Assembly: GCA_050741255.1 (NCBI GenBank)
Contig: JBOIEQ010000061.1
Coordinates: 1-24,033, forward strand
Source: CAZXNF01 sp050741255
GTDB lineage: Bacteria > Pseudomonadota > Gammaproteobacteria > Burkholderiales > SG8-41
Direction of reading: 5' to 3'
Length of the DNA: 24,033 nt
Under the pieces are notes generated by a model. The model had not been told where the DNA came from and did not search any database. It saw only the letters and a program-made list of their open reading frames with translations. The position numbers and the translations under genes were made by a program. Below are positions 7,046-15,971 of this stretch, one piece after another (position 1 is the first letter of the stretch; every line of letters starts with the position of its first letter).

Positions 7046-9982
7046 ATGCTGACCAGAAAACAGTCGGGTGAAACAAGGGCACGGGGCCGTCTCGCGCAGA
7101 GCGTGGCCGGATTGCCGGGGCACGGGATGGACCGCCGCACCTTCCTGCGGCGTTCGGGCCTGGCGGCGGGCGGCGCCGCAGCACTGTCGCAACTGCCACT
7201 CTCCATGATGGGTGAGGCTGAAGCCGCGGACGATGCTGCGCAGGCCAAAACGGAGACCAAACGCACCATCTGTACCCATTGCTCGGTGGGCTGCGCCATC
7301 GACGCCGTGGTGCAGAACGGCGTGTGGGTGCGCCAGGAACCGGTGTTCGATTCCCCCATCAACCTCGGCGCGCATTGCGCCAAGGGCGCGTCGATCCGCG
7401 AACACGGCATCGTCGCCCATTCCCGCCGCCTGAAGTACCCGATGAAGCTGGTGGGCGGCAAATGGAAGCGCATTTCATGGGACGAAGCGCTGAACGAAGT
7501 GGGCGAGAAACTCACGGCCATCCGCAAGGAATCCGGTCCCGACGCGACCTTCTGGATCGGGTCCTCCAAGCACAGCAACGAGCAAGCCTTCCTGTTCCGC
7601 AAGTTCGTGTCCATGTTCGGCACCAACAACATGGACCACCAGGCGCGCATCTGCCATTCCACCACCGTCGCCGGCGTCGCCAATACCTGGGGCTACGGGG
7701 CGATGACCAACTCGTACAACGACGAGCAGAACTCCAAGTGCATCCTGTTTTGCGGCAGCAATGCCGCGGAAGCGCACCCGGTGTCGATGCTGTTCACGCT
7801 GCATGCCAAGGAAAACGGCGCCAAGGTGATCGTGGTCGATCCGCGTTTCACGCGCACCGCGGCCAAGGCGGACAAGTTCTACCGCATCCGCTCCGGCACC
7901 GACGTCGCCTTCCTGATGGGCATGCTGTACCACATCTTCAAGAACGGCTGGGAGGACCAGGCCTACATCAAGGCGCGCGTCTACGGCATGGAAGACGTCA
8001 AGAAGGACGTCCTCGCCAAATGGACACCGGACAAGGTCGAGGAAGTGACCGGGCTCAAGGAGCAGGACGTCCGCGACGTGGCCGAGATGATGGCCAAGAA
8101 CAAACCCAGCACCATCGTCTGGGCGATGGGGCAGACCCAGCACACCACCGGCAGCGCCGTGGTCCGCGCCTCATGCATCCTGCAACTCGCGCTCGGCAAC
8201 GTCGGCGTGGCCGGCGGCGGCACCAACATCTACCGCGGCCATGACAACGTGCAGGGCGCCACCGACGTCGGCCCCAATCCCGATTCGCTGCCGGGTTATT
8301 ACGGCATCGTCACCGGCTCCTGGAAACACTGGAGCACGGTGTGGGGCGTGGACTACGAATGGCTGAAGGGCCGCTTCGCCTCGCAGGCCATGATGGAAAA
8401 GCCCGGCATCACGGTGTCGCGCTGGATCGATGCCGTGCTGGAGAAGAACGAACTCATCGACCAGGACTCGAACGTGCGCGCCGTGGTGTTCTGGGGCCAC
8501 GCGCCGAACTCGCAGACGCGCAACCTCGAGATGCAGAAGGCGGTCGAGAAACTGGATCTCATGGTGATCGTCGATCCCTATCCGTCCGCCAGCGCCGCCT
8601 ACGCGGCCAGCGTGCGCAAGGATGGCGTGTATCTGCTGCCCGCGGCGACGCAGCTGGAGACCTCCGGTTCCGCCACCGCCTCCAACCGTTCGATTCAGTG
8701 GCGCGAGCGGGTCATCAGCCCGATGTTCGAATCGCAGACGGACCACGGCATCATGCTGGCGTTCGCCAGGAAGTTCGGGTTCGACAAGGAGTTCACCAAG
8801 AACCTGAAGCTCGTCAAACCGGACGGCGACAAGAAGTTCGAGGAACCGGAACCCGAGTCCGTGCTGCGGGAGATCAATCGCGGCACCTGGACGATCGGCT
8901 ACTCGGGCCAGTCGCCGGAGCGCCTGAAGGCGCACATGCGCAACATGAATGTTTTCGACGCCAGGACCCTGCGCGCCAAGGGCGGCAAGGACGCGCAGAC
9001 CGGCTACGTGCTGGACGGCGATTACTTCGGGCTGCCGTGGCCGTGCTGGGGCACGCCGGAACTGAAACACCCGGGGTCGCCCAATCTCTACAACACGTCC
9101 CTGCCGGTGATGGACGGCGGGGGCAACTTCCGCGCGAACTTCGGCGTCGAGCGGGATGGCGTGAACCTGCTCGCCGAGGACGGTTCTTCCGCGAAGGGCG
9201 CCGACCTGCAGTTCGGCTACCCCGAGTTCGATCACGTGCTGATGAAGAAGCTGGGCTGGTGGGACGAACTCACGGATGACGAGAAGAAGCTCGCCGACGG
9301 CAAGAACTGGAAGACCGACCTCTCGGGCGGGATGATCCGCGTGATCGTGAAGAACCACGGTTGCATGCCCTTCGGCAACGCCAAGGCGCGCGCCGTGGTG
9401 TGGAACTTCCCGGACCCGATTCCGCAGCACCGCGAGCCGCTCTATTCGCCGCGGCCGGACCTCGTCGAGAAGTATCCGACCTACGAAGACAAGCGCGCGT
9501 TCTGGCGCATGCCCACGCTCTACAAGTCGATCCAGCAGCAGAACATCAAGGATGGCGTGGCGCAGAAGTTCCCGCTGATCATGACCAGCGGCCGCCTGGT
9601 GGAGTATGAAGGCGGGGGCGACGAGACGCGCTCCAACCCCTGGCTCGCCGAGCTGCAGCAGGAAATGTTCGTCGAGATCAACCCCCGGGATGCCAACGAC
9701 CGCGGCGTGCGCAACGACGAATACGTCTGGGTGCAGTCGCCGACCACGGCGCGCATCAAGGTCAAGGCGCAGGTCACGGAGCGGGTGGCGTCGGGAACGG
9801 TGTTCCTGCCGTTTCACTTCGCCGGCTGGATGCAGGGCAAGGACCTGCTGGACCAATACCCGGAAGGTTCCGCGCCGATCGTGCGGGGGGAGGCGGTCAA
9901 CACGGCCACCACCTACGGCTACGACTCGGTCACGATGATGCAGGAGAGCAAGACCACCCTGTGTCAGATCGCCAAAGCCTGA
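7046..9982 (+). CDS. fdhA: Formate dehydrogenase catalytic subunit, Cys form
   Basis: A 978-residue molybdopterin oxidoreductase that oxidises formate to CO2, exported folded to the periplasm. The N-terminus carries a Tat signal DRRTFLRRSG, here after a longer-than-usual leader of 27 residues. A 4Fe-4S site follows: Cys76, Cys79, Cys83 and Cys111 in a CTHCSVGC context. The active-site segment reads DHQARICHSTTVAG, with Cys203 (TGC 7652-7654) where E. coli FdnG and FdhF have selenocysteine. The AMTNSYND and SNAAEAHPVSM segments that follow are typical of FdnG-like enzymes. The C-terminal part is the MGD-binding domain (FPLIMTSGRLVEYEGGG, about residue 840). GGGAG at 7032-7036 serves as ribosome site. 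It needs MoaA, MobA and FdhD, all encoded in this window. Confidence 0.95.
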   Translation: MLTRKQSGETRARGRLAQSVAGLPGHGMDRRTFLRRSGLAAGGAAALSQLPLSMMGEAEAADDAAQAKTETKRTICTHCSVGCAIDAVVQNGVWVRQEPVFDSPINLGAHCAKGASIREHGIVAHSRRLKYPMKLVGGKWKRISWDEALNEVGEKLTAIRKESGPDATFWIGSSKHSNEQAFLFRKFVSMFGTNNMDHQARICHSTTVAGVANTWGYGAMTNSYNDEQNSKCILFCGSNAAEAHPVSMLFTLHAKENGAKVIVVDPRFTRTAAKADKFYRIRSGTDVAFLMGMLYHIFKNGWEDQAYIKARVYGMEDVKKDVLAKWTPDKVEEVTGLKEQDVRDVAEMMAKNKPSTIVWAMGQTQHTTGSAVVRASCILQLALGNVGVAGGGTNIYRGHDNVQGATDVGPNPDSLPGYYGIVTGSWKHWSTVWGVDYEWLKGRFASQAMMEKPGITVSRWIDAVLEKNELIDQDSNVRAVVFWGHAPNSQTRNLEMQKAVEKLDLMVIVDPYPSASAAYAASVRKDGVYLLPAATQLETSGSATASNRSIQWRERVISPMFESQTDHGIMLAFARKFGFDKEFTKNLKLVKPDGDKKFEEPEPESVLREINRGTWTIGYSGQSPERLKAHMRNMNVFDARTLRAKGGKDAQTGYVLDGDYFGLPWPCWGTPELKHPGSPNLYNTSLPVMDGGGNFRANFGVERDGVNLLAEDGSSAKGADLQFGYPEFDHVLMKKLGWWDELTDDEKKLADGKNWKTDLSGGMIRVIVKNHGCMPFGNAKARAVVWNFPDPIPQHREPLYSPRPDLVEKYPTYEDKRAFWRMPTLYKSIQQQNIKDGVAQKFPLIMTSGRLVEYEGGGDETRSNPWLAELQQEMFVEINPRDANDRGVRNDEYVWVQSPTTARIKVKAQVTERVASGTVFLPFHFAGWMQGKDLLDQYPEGSAPIVRGEAVNTATTYGYDSVTMMQESKTTLCQIAKA

Positions 9983-10007
9983 CGCGCGGCGACGAGGAGA
10001 ACACACC

Positions 10008-10643
10008 ATGGCCAGAATGAAATTCCTGTGCGACGCGGAACGCTGCATCGAGTGCAACGGCTGCGTTACCGCCTGCAAAAACACCAACGAGGTCCCCTGG
10101 GGCGTCAACCGCCGCCGCGTGGTGACGCTGAACGACGGCGTGCCCGGCGAGAAGTCGATCTCCGTCGCCTGCATGCACTGCTCGGACGCGCCCTGCATGG
10201 CGGTGTGCCCGGTGGACTGCTTCTACAAGACGCCGGAAGGCGTGGTCCTGCACGACAAGGACCTGTGCATCGGCTGTGGCTACTGCTTCTACGCCTGCCC
10301 GTTCGGCGCGCCGCAGTTCCCGCAGGACGGCGCGTTCGGCCTGCGCGGCAAGATGGACAAGTGCACCTTCTGCGCCGGCGGTCCGGAGAAGGACGGCTCG
10401 GCGGAAGAATTCGCCAAGTATGGCCAGAACCGCCTGGCCGAAGGCAAGCTGCCGGCCTGCGCTGAAATGTGCTCGACCAAGGCGCTGCTGGGCGGCGATG
10501 CGGATGTGGTCGCGGACATCTTCCGCGAGCGCGTGGTGGCCCGTGGCAAGGGCGTGGAACTGTGGGGCTGGGCCACCGCCTACGGCAAGCCGGACCAGCC
10601 GGCCGCCAAATCTGCGCCCGCCGCGGCGAAGGGAGCCAAGTGA
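10008..10643 (+). CDS. fdhB: Formate dehydrogenase iron-sulfur (beta) subunit
   Basis: A 211-residue electron-transfer subunit with four Cys groups for 4Fe-4S clusters: CIECNGCVTAC, CMHCSDAPCMAVCPVDC, CIGCGYCFYACPFG, and the split CTFCAGG with CAEMC. This is the FdnH/FdxH arrangement, without the C-terminal transmembrane anchor of E. coli FdnH; the tail here is a short Ala/Lys/Pro-rich stretch. It passes electrons from FdhA to the membrane subunit FdhC. It begins 25 bases after fdhA with a GAGGAG ribosome site. Its stop codon shares one base with the start of the next gene (TGATG). Confidence 0.94.
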   Translation: MARMKFLCDAERCIECNGCVTACKNTNEVPWGVNRRRVVTLNDGVPGEKSISVACMHCSDAPCMAVCPVDCFYKTPEGVVLHDKDLCIGCGYCFYACPFGAPQFPQDGAFGLRGKMDKCTFCAGGPEKDGSAEEFAKYGQNRLAEGKLPACAEMCSTKALLGGDADVVADIFRERVVARGKGVELWGWATAYGKPDQPAAKSAPAAAKGAK

Positions 10644-10894
10644 TGCGCGCGCGCCTGGCTGTTGCGGCCGCCGCCTCGGCGGTGTTGCTCGCCGCTTGCG
10701 GCGACAAGGACGTGGTCGTCTACAAGCAGGGCGAATATCAGGGCAAGCCCGATACCGCGCCCTGGAACAACGCCGCGCCGCAGGGCAACCCGCAGGTCAC
10801 GCCCTGGCAGCAAGGCAACCGCGAGTCATGGGAGCAGTCCATCAAGGCCCGCAACCAGGGGCAGAACGAATACGTTCGGCTGAAGAACAAATAG
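10643..10894 (+). CDS. Small lipoprotein in the formate dehydrogenase operon
   Basis: An 83-residue predicted lipoprotein: a hydrophobic signal of 18 residues ending in the lipobox LLAAC, with Cys19 as the lipidated residue and Gly at +2. The mature part is rich in Gln, Asn, Trp and Pro (KQGEYQGKPDTAPWNN and later WQQGNRESWEQSIKARNQ). I do not recognise a named family. It is translationally coupled to fdhB (TGATG) and precedes fdhC. The mature sequence has Asn/Gln/Pro composition similar to the periplasmic N-terminal region of FdhC. A structural or assembly role in the membrane complex is an inference. Confidence 0.75.
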   Translation: MRARLAVAAAASAVLLAACGDKDVVVYKQGEYQGKPDTAPWNNAAPQGNPQVTPWQQGNRESWEQSIKARNQGQNEYVRLKNK

Positions 10895-10913
10895 CGGCCG
10901 GAAGGAGAACCGT

Positions 10914-11945
10914 ATGATGGATCGATGCTTGCGGGTGTTGCTGCTGTCGATGGCAGCCTGGGCTGCGCTGCCGGGGGGGGTGGCGACCGCCGAGGATTAC
11001 GCCAAGGAGCAGGTCCAGCAGCAGCAGAACCAGCCGCTGAACAACCAGCCCGTCTGGAAAGAAGTGCGCTCCGGTGCGCCGCAGGTCACGCAGATCCGCG
11101 GGATCGAAACCGATGTGCTGGTGCAGCCCATGGGCGAAACCTGGCGCCAGATCCGCAACGGGCCGATCAAGATTTACGGCGCCACGCTGCTCGTGATCGT
11201 GCTGGCCGCGATCTCTCTGTTTTACCTGCGCAAGGGCGAGATCAGGCTGCACGGCACACCCACCGGCCGCCTGATCCTGCGCTTCACCAGCTGGGAGCGC
11301 CTTGTGCACTGGGGCACGGCGATCAGCTTCAGCATCCTCGCGCTGTCGGGACTCATCATCCTGTTCGGCCGGCACATTCTGCTGCCGATCTTCGGGCTGA
11401 CGCTGTTCTCCTGGCTCGCGATCCTCTGCAAGAACCTGCACAACTTCACCGGGCCTGCCTTCATCATCTTCCTGGTGCTGCTGATCGGCACCTTCGTGCG
11501 CAACAACTTCCCCGAGAAGGGCGACCTGCGCTGGCTGCTCAGCTTCGGCGGCCTGTTCTCCGGCAAGGAAACGCCGTCGGGCAAGTTCAACGCCGGCGAG
11601 AAGCTGTGGTTCTGGGGCGGTGCGCTGACCCTGGGCTCCATCGTCGCGGTGTCCGGGCTGGTGCTGGATTTCCCGAACTTTGACCAGGGCCGCGAGACCA
11701 TGCAGATCGCCCACATGATCCACGCCGTGGCGGCGCTGTGCATGATGGCGGCCGCCTGCGGGCACATCTACATGGGTACCCTCGGCATGCAGGGTGCGTA
11801 CGAGGCCATGCGCTACGGCGTGGTCGACGAGACCTGGGCGAAGGAACACCACGAATACTGGTACGAAGCGATGAAGTCCGCGCAGGCCAATGGCGGCCGC
11901 GGCGGTTCCGCACCGCTGCCCGGCGTGGCGCAGCGCGAATTCTAG
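10914..11945 (+). CDS. fdhC: Formate dehydrogenase cytochrome b (gamma) subunit
   Basis: A 343-residue membrane subunit that would carry electrons through b-type haem to quinone. It starts with a cleavable-looking signal peptide (residues 1-26, ending VATAED), then a Gln/Asn-rich periplasmic part (about 27-85). Hydrophobic spans lie near 86-105, 133-153, 181-196, 233-253 and 266-287. Likely haem histidines are in RLVHW (132), NLHNF (176) and AHMIH (267 and 270). The part from about residue 84 aligns in layout with FdnI-type subunits, which are much shorter (about 217 residues in E. coli). AGGAG at 10903-10907 sits six bases from ATG 10914. Confidence 0.92.
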   Translation: MMDRCLRVLLLSMAAWAALPGGVATAEDYAKEQVQQQQNQPLNNQPVWKEVRSGAPQVTQIRGIETDVLVQPMGETWRQIRNGPIKIYGATLLVIVLAAISLFYLRKGEIRLHGTPTGRLILRFTSWERLVHWGTAISFSILALSGLIILFGRHILLPIFGLTLFSWLAILCKNLHNFTGPAFIIFLVLLIGTFVRNNFPEKGDLRWLLSFGGLFSGKETPSGKFNAGEKLWFWGGALTLGSIVAVSGLVLDFPNFDQGRETMQIAHMIHAVAALCMMAAACGHIYMGTLGMQGAYEAMRYGVVDETWAKEHHEYWYEAMKSAQANGGRGGSAPLPGVAQREF

Positions 11946-11963
11946 AGAGCGGGGGAGACGGAC

Positions 11964-12272
11964 ATGCGAGAACAAACGAAGGGTTCTATGCGGGGCCTGT
12001 TGCTGGCGGCCGTGCTCGTGGCCGTAGCGGGCGCCGTGGGCGCCAAACTGCCGCCGCCGAGCGACGAAGCCAAGGCCAAGGCCGAGGAAGCCAAGGCCAA
12101 GTCGGCGGAGGTGGCGAAGAAAGACGCCGAGTTGCTGACCAAGGCGCAGGACCGCACGGCGGCGATGTACACCAAGGCAATGAAGGCCAAGGGCGTGACC
12201 GTGAAGCCGACGCCCATTCCGCCGCCTGCCGCTGCCGCGGCGCCAGCGGCAGCAGCGCCCGCCAAGAAGTAA
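11964..12272 (+). CDS. Small exported Ala/Lys-rich protein at the end of the fdh operon
   Basis: A 102-residue protein with an N-terminal hydrophobic export signal (about residues 9-27, ending AVGAK), then a highly charged helix of EAKAKAEEAKAKSAEVAKK type (probable coiled coil, about 33-55) and a Pro/Ala-rich tail. GGGGGAG at 11951-11957 is six bases from ATG 11964; an internal ATG at 11988 is a weaker alternative. No family name is recognised. It is last in the operon, 18 bases after fdhC and directly before a terminator, so it is co-transcribed with the enzyme genes. The function is unknown. Confidence 0.75.
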   Translation: MREQTKGSMRGLLLAAVLVAVAGAVGAKLPPPSDEAKAKAEEAKAKSAEVAKKDAELLTKAQDRTAAMYTKAMKAKGVTVKPTPIPPPAAAAAPAAAAPAKK

Positions 12273-12276
12273 GGCG

Positions 12277-12309
12277 CCGCCCCCGCGCAACGCAGGGGCG
12301 GTTGTTTTT
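12277..12309 (+). terminator. Rho-independent terminator of the fdh operon
   Basis: Stem CCGCCCC (12277-12283) pairs with GGGGCGG (12295-12301). Three further inner pairs (GCG with CGC) form after one mismatch, and TTGTTTTT follows at 12302-12309. The T-run exists only in the plus direction, so it ends the formate dehydrogenase operon. Confidence 0.85.
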
Positions 12310-13838
12310 CAGGCCGCGACGACCGGAATTCTGCCGATCTTCGCGCGCCACTCCTTCGGTCCGCTGGTGTGCACCGCGTCGCCGCGGGCATCCACAGCCA
12401 CGGTCACGGGCATGTCCTTGCAGTCGAATTCGTAGATCGCTTCCATGCCGAGGTCCGGGAAGGCCAGGACCTTGGAGCCGCGGATCGCCTTCGACACCAG
12501 GTAAGCCGCGCCGCCCACCGCGATCAGGTGCACACCTTGGTGCTTCTTGATCGCGGCCAGGCCCGCTTCGCCTCGCTCGGACTTGCCGATGGAGCCGAGC
12601 AGTCCGGTATCGGCGAGCATGGTCTCCATAAATTTGTCCATGCGCCGCGAGGTAGTGGGGCCGGCAGGGCCGACGACTTCGTCGCGCACCGGGTCCACGG
12701 GGCCGACGTAGTAGATCAGCTTGTTCGCGAAGTCCACGGGCAGCTTCTCGCCCTTGGCAATCATGTCGGTGATGCGCTTGTGCGCGGCATCGCGACCGGT
12801 GAGGATTTTGCCGTTGAGCAGCAGCCGGTCGCCGGCTTTCCATTTCGCGGTGTCCGCCTTGGTCAGGGTGTCCAGGTTGACGCGCGTCGCGCCTTCGGCC
12901 AAGTCCAGCGACAGCTTGGGCCAGGCATCGAGGCTGGGCGGTTCGAAACGGGCAGGGCCGCTGCCGTCGAGCGTGAACTCGAGGTGGCGCGTCGCCGCGC
13001 AGTTGGGGACGATGGCCACCGGTTTCATGACCGCATGGGTCGGATAGTCCATCACTTTCACGTCGAGCAGGCAGGTGAGGCCGCCCAGACCCTGCGCGCC
13101 GATGCCGAGCGCGTTGACCTTTTCGAACAATTCCAGCCGTAGTTCCTCCGCGCGGGTCTTCGCGCCGCGTTTCTTCAGCTCGTGGATGTCGATATGGTCC
13201 ATCAGCGATTCCTTCGCCATGACCATCGCTTTCTCCGGCGTGCCGCCGATGCCCACGCCCAGCATGCCGGGCGGGCACCAGTCGCCGCCCATGGTCGGGA
13301 TCTGGCCGAGGATCCATTCCACGACATCGTCGCTCGGGTTCAGCACTGCGAAGCGCGATTTGCTTTCCGAGCCGCCGCCCTTGGCGGCGAGCTTCACTTC
13401 CACCGTGTTGCCGGGCACCACTTCCATGTGCACCACGGCCGGCGCGTTGTCCCTGGTGTTTCCGCGTTTGCCGTCGGGGTCGCCGACGACCGAGGCACGC
13501 AGCGGATTGTCCTTGTCGGTGTAGGCGCGGCGCACACCTTCGCTCACCATGTCGGCGACGCTCATGGTCGCTTCCCACCGCACGTCCATGCCGATCTTGA
13601 GGAAGACCACCGCGATGCCCGTGTCCTGGCACAGCGGGCGGCGGCCCTCAGCGGACATCCGCGAGTTGACGAGGATCTGCGCGATGGCGTTCTTCGCGGC
13701 CGGCGACTGTTCGCTGCTGTAGGCTTCGCCCATTGCCTGGATGAAATCCACCGGGTGGAAGTAGGAGATGAACTGGAAGGCGTCGGCGATGCTCTGGATG
13801 ACGTCGGCCTGGCGAATGGTGACGGGCGTGTTCGGCAT
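12309..13838 (-). CDS. fumA: Class I (iron-sulfur) fumarate hydratase
   Basis: A 509-residue single-chain class I fumarase (FumA/FumB type) that hydrates fumarate to malate using a 4Fe-4S cluster. Evidence: PLCQDTGIAVVF with cluster-type Cys70, GLGGLTCLLDVK, the VPNCAATRH segment with a second ligand-type Cys, GPAGPTTSRRM, and KDMPVTVAVDARGDAVH near the end. The length matches the fused alpha-plus-beta arrangement. ATG 13838 is chosen; the frame stays open upstream through the next intergenic region, but that stretch carries no family sequence. A terminator for the upstream gene lies between it and the TctC-like gene, so it probably has its own promoter. The fumA symbol is by class, not strict orthology. 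Confidence 0.94.
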   Translation of the reverse strand: MPNTPVTIRQADVIQSIADAFQFISYFHPVDFIQAMGEAYSSEQSPAAKNAIAQILVNSRMSAEGRRPLCQDTGIAVVFLKIGMDVRWEATMSVADMVSEGVRRAYTDKDNPLRASVVGDPDGKRGNTRDNAPAVVHMEVVPGNTVEVKLAAKGGGSESKSRFAVLNPSDDVVEWILGQIPTMGGDWCPPGMLGVGIGGTPEKAMVMAKESLMDHIDIHELKKRGAKTRAEELRLELFEKVNALGIGAQGLGGLTCLLDVKVMDYPTHAVMKPVAIVPNCAATRHLEFTLDGSGPARFEPPSLDAWPKLSLDLAEGATRVNLDTLTKADTAKWKAGDRLLLNGKILTGRDAAHKRITDMIAKGEKLPVDFANKLIYYVGPVDPVRDEVVGPAGPTTSRRMDKFMETMLADTGLLGSIGKSERGEAGLAAIKKHQGVHLIAVGGAAYLVSKAIRGSKVLAFPDLGMEAIYEFDCKDMPVTVAVDARGDAVHTSGPKEWRAKIGRIPVVAA

Positions 13839-13885
13839 GATGTTCCTGGCGGCGGCTGGGGAGGGCGTTACGGGGGCCGCTACGC

Positions 13886-13923
13886 TAACAAAAACGCGGC
13901 TCGCACGGAAGGGTGCGCGCCGC
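13886..13923 (-). terminator. Rho-independent terminator after the tctC-like gene
   Basis: Read on the minus strand: GCGGC-G-CGCAC, loop CCTTCC, GTGCG-A-GCCGC, then GTTTTTGTTA. The 5+5 bp stem with one mismatch (13896-13923) and the following T-run (13886-13895) make a convincing terminator separating this gene from fumarase. Confidence 0.85.
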
Positions 13924-13942
13924 GGGGCGGGCGGACTGCAGG

Positions 13943-14905
13943 CTATTCCTGCTGGATGTTGGCGGCGCGGATGACCTTGCCCATGCGATCGAAACCCTCG
14001 CGCGTCAGGCGGCCCAGTTCTTCCGGCGTGGAGCCGACCGGGTCGAGCGCGAGGTTGGTCAGCGTGGTGCGGACGGTGGGGTCCGCGAGCGCCTTCACGG
14101 CCTCGGCGTTCAGCCTGTCGATCGCGGCGCGCGGTGCGCCCTTGGGCATGAACAGCCCCGCCCAGGTGTAGTACTCGTAGCCCGGCAGGCTTTCGCTGAT
14201 CGCGGGCACGTCCGGCAGCAGCGGGGTGCGCTTGGCGCTGCCCACGCCCAGCGCGCGAACCTTGCCCTCCTTGATGTTGCCGAGAACGATGGACGTGGCG
14301 GTGAACATGCACTGTACCTGGCCGCTCACGACGTCGATCGCCGCCTGTGTCGCGCCGCGGTAGGGCACATGGTTCATCCGCGTGCCGGTGCGCGACAGGA
14401 ACACTTCCATCGCGACGTGCTGCGGGCTGCCCACGCCGCCGGAGGAGTAGTCGATCTGGCCCGCGCGGACTTTGGCCAGCGCGATCAGTTCCTTCACGTT
14501 CCGGGCCGGAAGGGACGGATGCGCGATCAGCGTCCAGTTGATGGCCGCCAGCAGGCTCACCGGCTCGAAGGCGAGCGGATCGAAGTTCACCTTGCGGTAA
14601 AGATGCGGCGTCATCGTCAGCGTGCCGTCGTTGGCGCCGAACAGCGTGTAGCCGTCGGCCGGGGCTTTGGAGGCGCGTTCGCCGCCGATCAGGCCCGCCG
14701 CGCCGGGCAGGTTTTCGATCACGATGGTCTGCTTCATGTTGTCCGACATCTTGTTGGCGACGATGCGCAGAATGGAGTCCGCGCCGCTGCCGGCCTGTAC
14801 CGGCACGATCATCTGCAGGGATCTGGACGGGAAGGGCGCCTGCGCGGAGACGGTTAGAGGCACGAGGGCGGCGGCCAGCGCCAGGCCCGGGGTACGGATA
14901 CGCAT
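13943..14905 (-). CDS. Bug/TctC-family tricarboxylate-type solute-binding protein
   Basis: A 320-residue periplasmic binding protein of the Bug (TctC) family, very numerous in Burkholderiales. It has a cleavable signal peptide (residues 1-22, ending VSAQA), then PFPSRSLQMIVPVQAGSGAD, the ENLPGAAGLIGGE motif, GYTLFG and YSSGGVGSPQH, which are family landmarks, and MNHVPYRGATQA. The ligand is probably a carboxylate but cannot be told from sequence. AGGAGGAG lies seven bases before ATG 14905. No TctA/TctB membrane genes are in the window, so it is an orphan binding protein here. Confidence 0.92.
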   Translation of the reverse strand: MRIRTPGLALAAALVPLTVSAQAPFPSRSLQMIVPVQAGSGADSILRIVANKMSDNMKQTIVIENLPGAAGLIGGERASKAPADGYTLFGANDGTLTMTPHLYRKVNFDPLAFEPVSLLAAINWTLIAHPSLPARNVKELIALAKVRAGQIDYSSGGVGSPQHVAMEVFLSRTGTRMNHVPYRGATQAAIDVVSGQVQCMFTATSIVLGNIKEGKVRALGVGSAKRTPLLPDVPAISESLPGYEYYTWAGLFMPKGAPRAAIDRLNAEAVKALADPTVRTTLTNLALDPVGSTPEELGRLTREGFDRMGKVIRAANIQQE

Positions 14906-15038
14906 TGCGGAACTCCTCCTGGGTATCGCGCGGGCCACTCGAGGGGCGGCTCCGTGCGGGAGCGCGCAGATTAGCCGATGCGCCCGGCAGCGGCAACGCG
15001 CGCCGCCCCTATAATCCGGCGATGCACGGGAGGGGGAC

Positions 15039-15926
15039 ATGACGGCAACAGCACGGCCCGTCGGCCTGATCGGCGTGGGTCTCATGGGGATGGCCTGCGC
15101 GCAGCGGCTGCTGGCCGCCGGCCTGCCGGTCATCGGCTACGACGTGGACGCGGCCAAACTTGCGTCGCTGGAAGCGCTGGGCGGGCAACGGGCGGCGGGC
15201 GTCGCCGACATCGCCCGTGCCTGCGACCGCATCGTGCTGGCGGTGTTCGACACCGCGCAGGTCGAGCAGACGGTGGATGCACTGCTCGCGGCCAACGCGA
15301 CGGCGGTACTGACGGTGGCCTGTGTCAGTACCTGCGATCCCGACCGCATCGCCGCGCTGGCCGCCCGCATTCCTGCCAACCGGCTGCGTTTCGTCGAAGC
15401 GCCTGTATCGGGCACCAGCGGCCAAGTCGCGGCGGGCGACGGCCTGGGGCTCATCGGCGGCGATCCGGCGGCGGCCGATGCCATCGCCGACGTGCTAGAT
15501 GCCATCATGCCGCGCCGCCATCACCTCGGCGCAGCCGGCAACGGCGGCCGCGCCAAGCTCGCGATCAACCTCATCCTCGGCGTCAACCGCGCCGCGCTCG
15601 CGGAAGGGCTGGTGTTCGCGCAGCGTCTGGGTCTCGATGCCGCACGCTTCCTCGCCGTCGCGCAGGACTCGGCGGCCTATTCGCAGATCATGGATGTGAA
15701 GGGCGCGAAAATGATCGCGGGCGACACCGCGCCGGCCGGCAAACTCGCGCAGTCGCTGAAGGACTTCCACCTCATGCGCGACCAGGCCGCGCGGCTGGGG
15801 CAGACGCTGCCGCTCGCGGAGACCTACATCGGGCTGGTCGAAGGCTGCGTCGCGCAGGGGGAGGGCGAACTCGACAACAGCGCCGTGATCCGGGAGATCC
15901 GCCGGCGCGCGGCGAAGCGGCATTGA
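15039..15926 (+). CDS. 3-Hydroxyisobutyrate-dehydrogenase-family NAD(P) oxidoreductase
   Basis: A 295-residue beta-hydroxyacid dehydrogenase family enzyme. It has the N-terminal Rossmann motif GLIGVGLMG (residues 9-17), a substrate-binding EAPVSGTSGQVAAGDG segment (about 120-134) and the catalytic-lysine region GNGGRAKLAINL (Lys173, Asn177). The oxidised substrate (3-hydroxyisobutyrate, tartronate semialdehyde, a short-chain aldehyde or another acid) cannot be told. A strong GGGAGGGGG ribosome site precedes ATG 15039. It is divergent from the TctC-like gene across 133 bases, so the two could share carboxylate-use regulation (inference). It ends 45 bases before the integron integrase gene, which points towards it. 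Confidence 0.9.
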   Translation: MTATARPVGLIGVGLMGMACAQRLLAAGLPVIGYDVDAAKLASLEALGGQRAAGVADIARACDRIVLAVFDTAQVEQTVDALLAANATAVLTVACVSTCDPDRIAALAARIPANRLRFVEAPVSGTSGQVAAGDGLGLIGGDPAAADAIADVLDAIMPRRHHLGAAGNGGRAKLAINLILGVNRAALAEGLVFAQRLGLDAARFLAVAQDSAAYSQIMDVKGAKMIAGDTAPAGKLAQSLKDFHLMRDQAARLGQTLPLAETYIGLVEGCVAQGEGELDNSAVIREIRRRAAKRH

Positions 15927-15971
15927 GCGTGGCCTGATTGCGCGGGCGCTGCCGATCGAGCGGACGCATTT

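Noticed and set aside
13839..14996. N-terminal extension of fumarase giving an 895-residue fusion frame
   Set aside because: The extension lies antisense-framed over the tctC-like gene and crosses a terminator; the family sequence starts at 13838.
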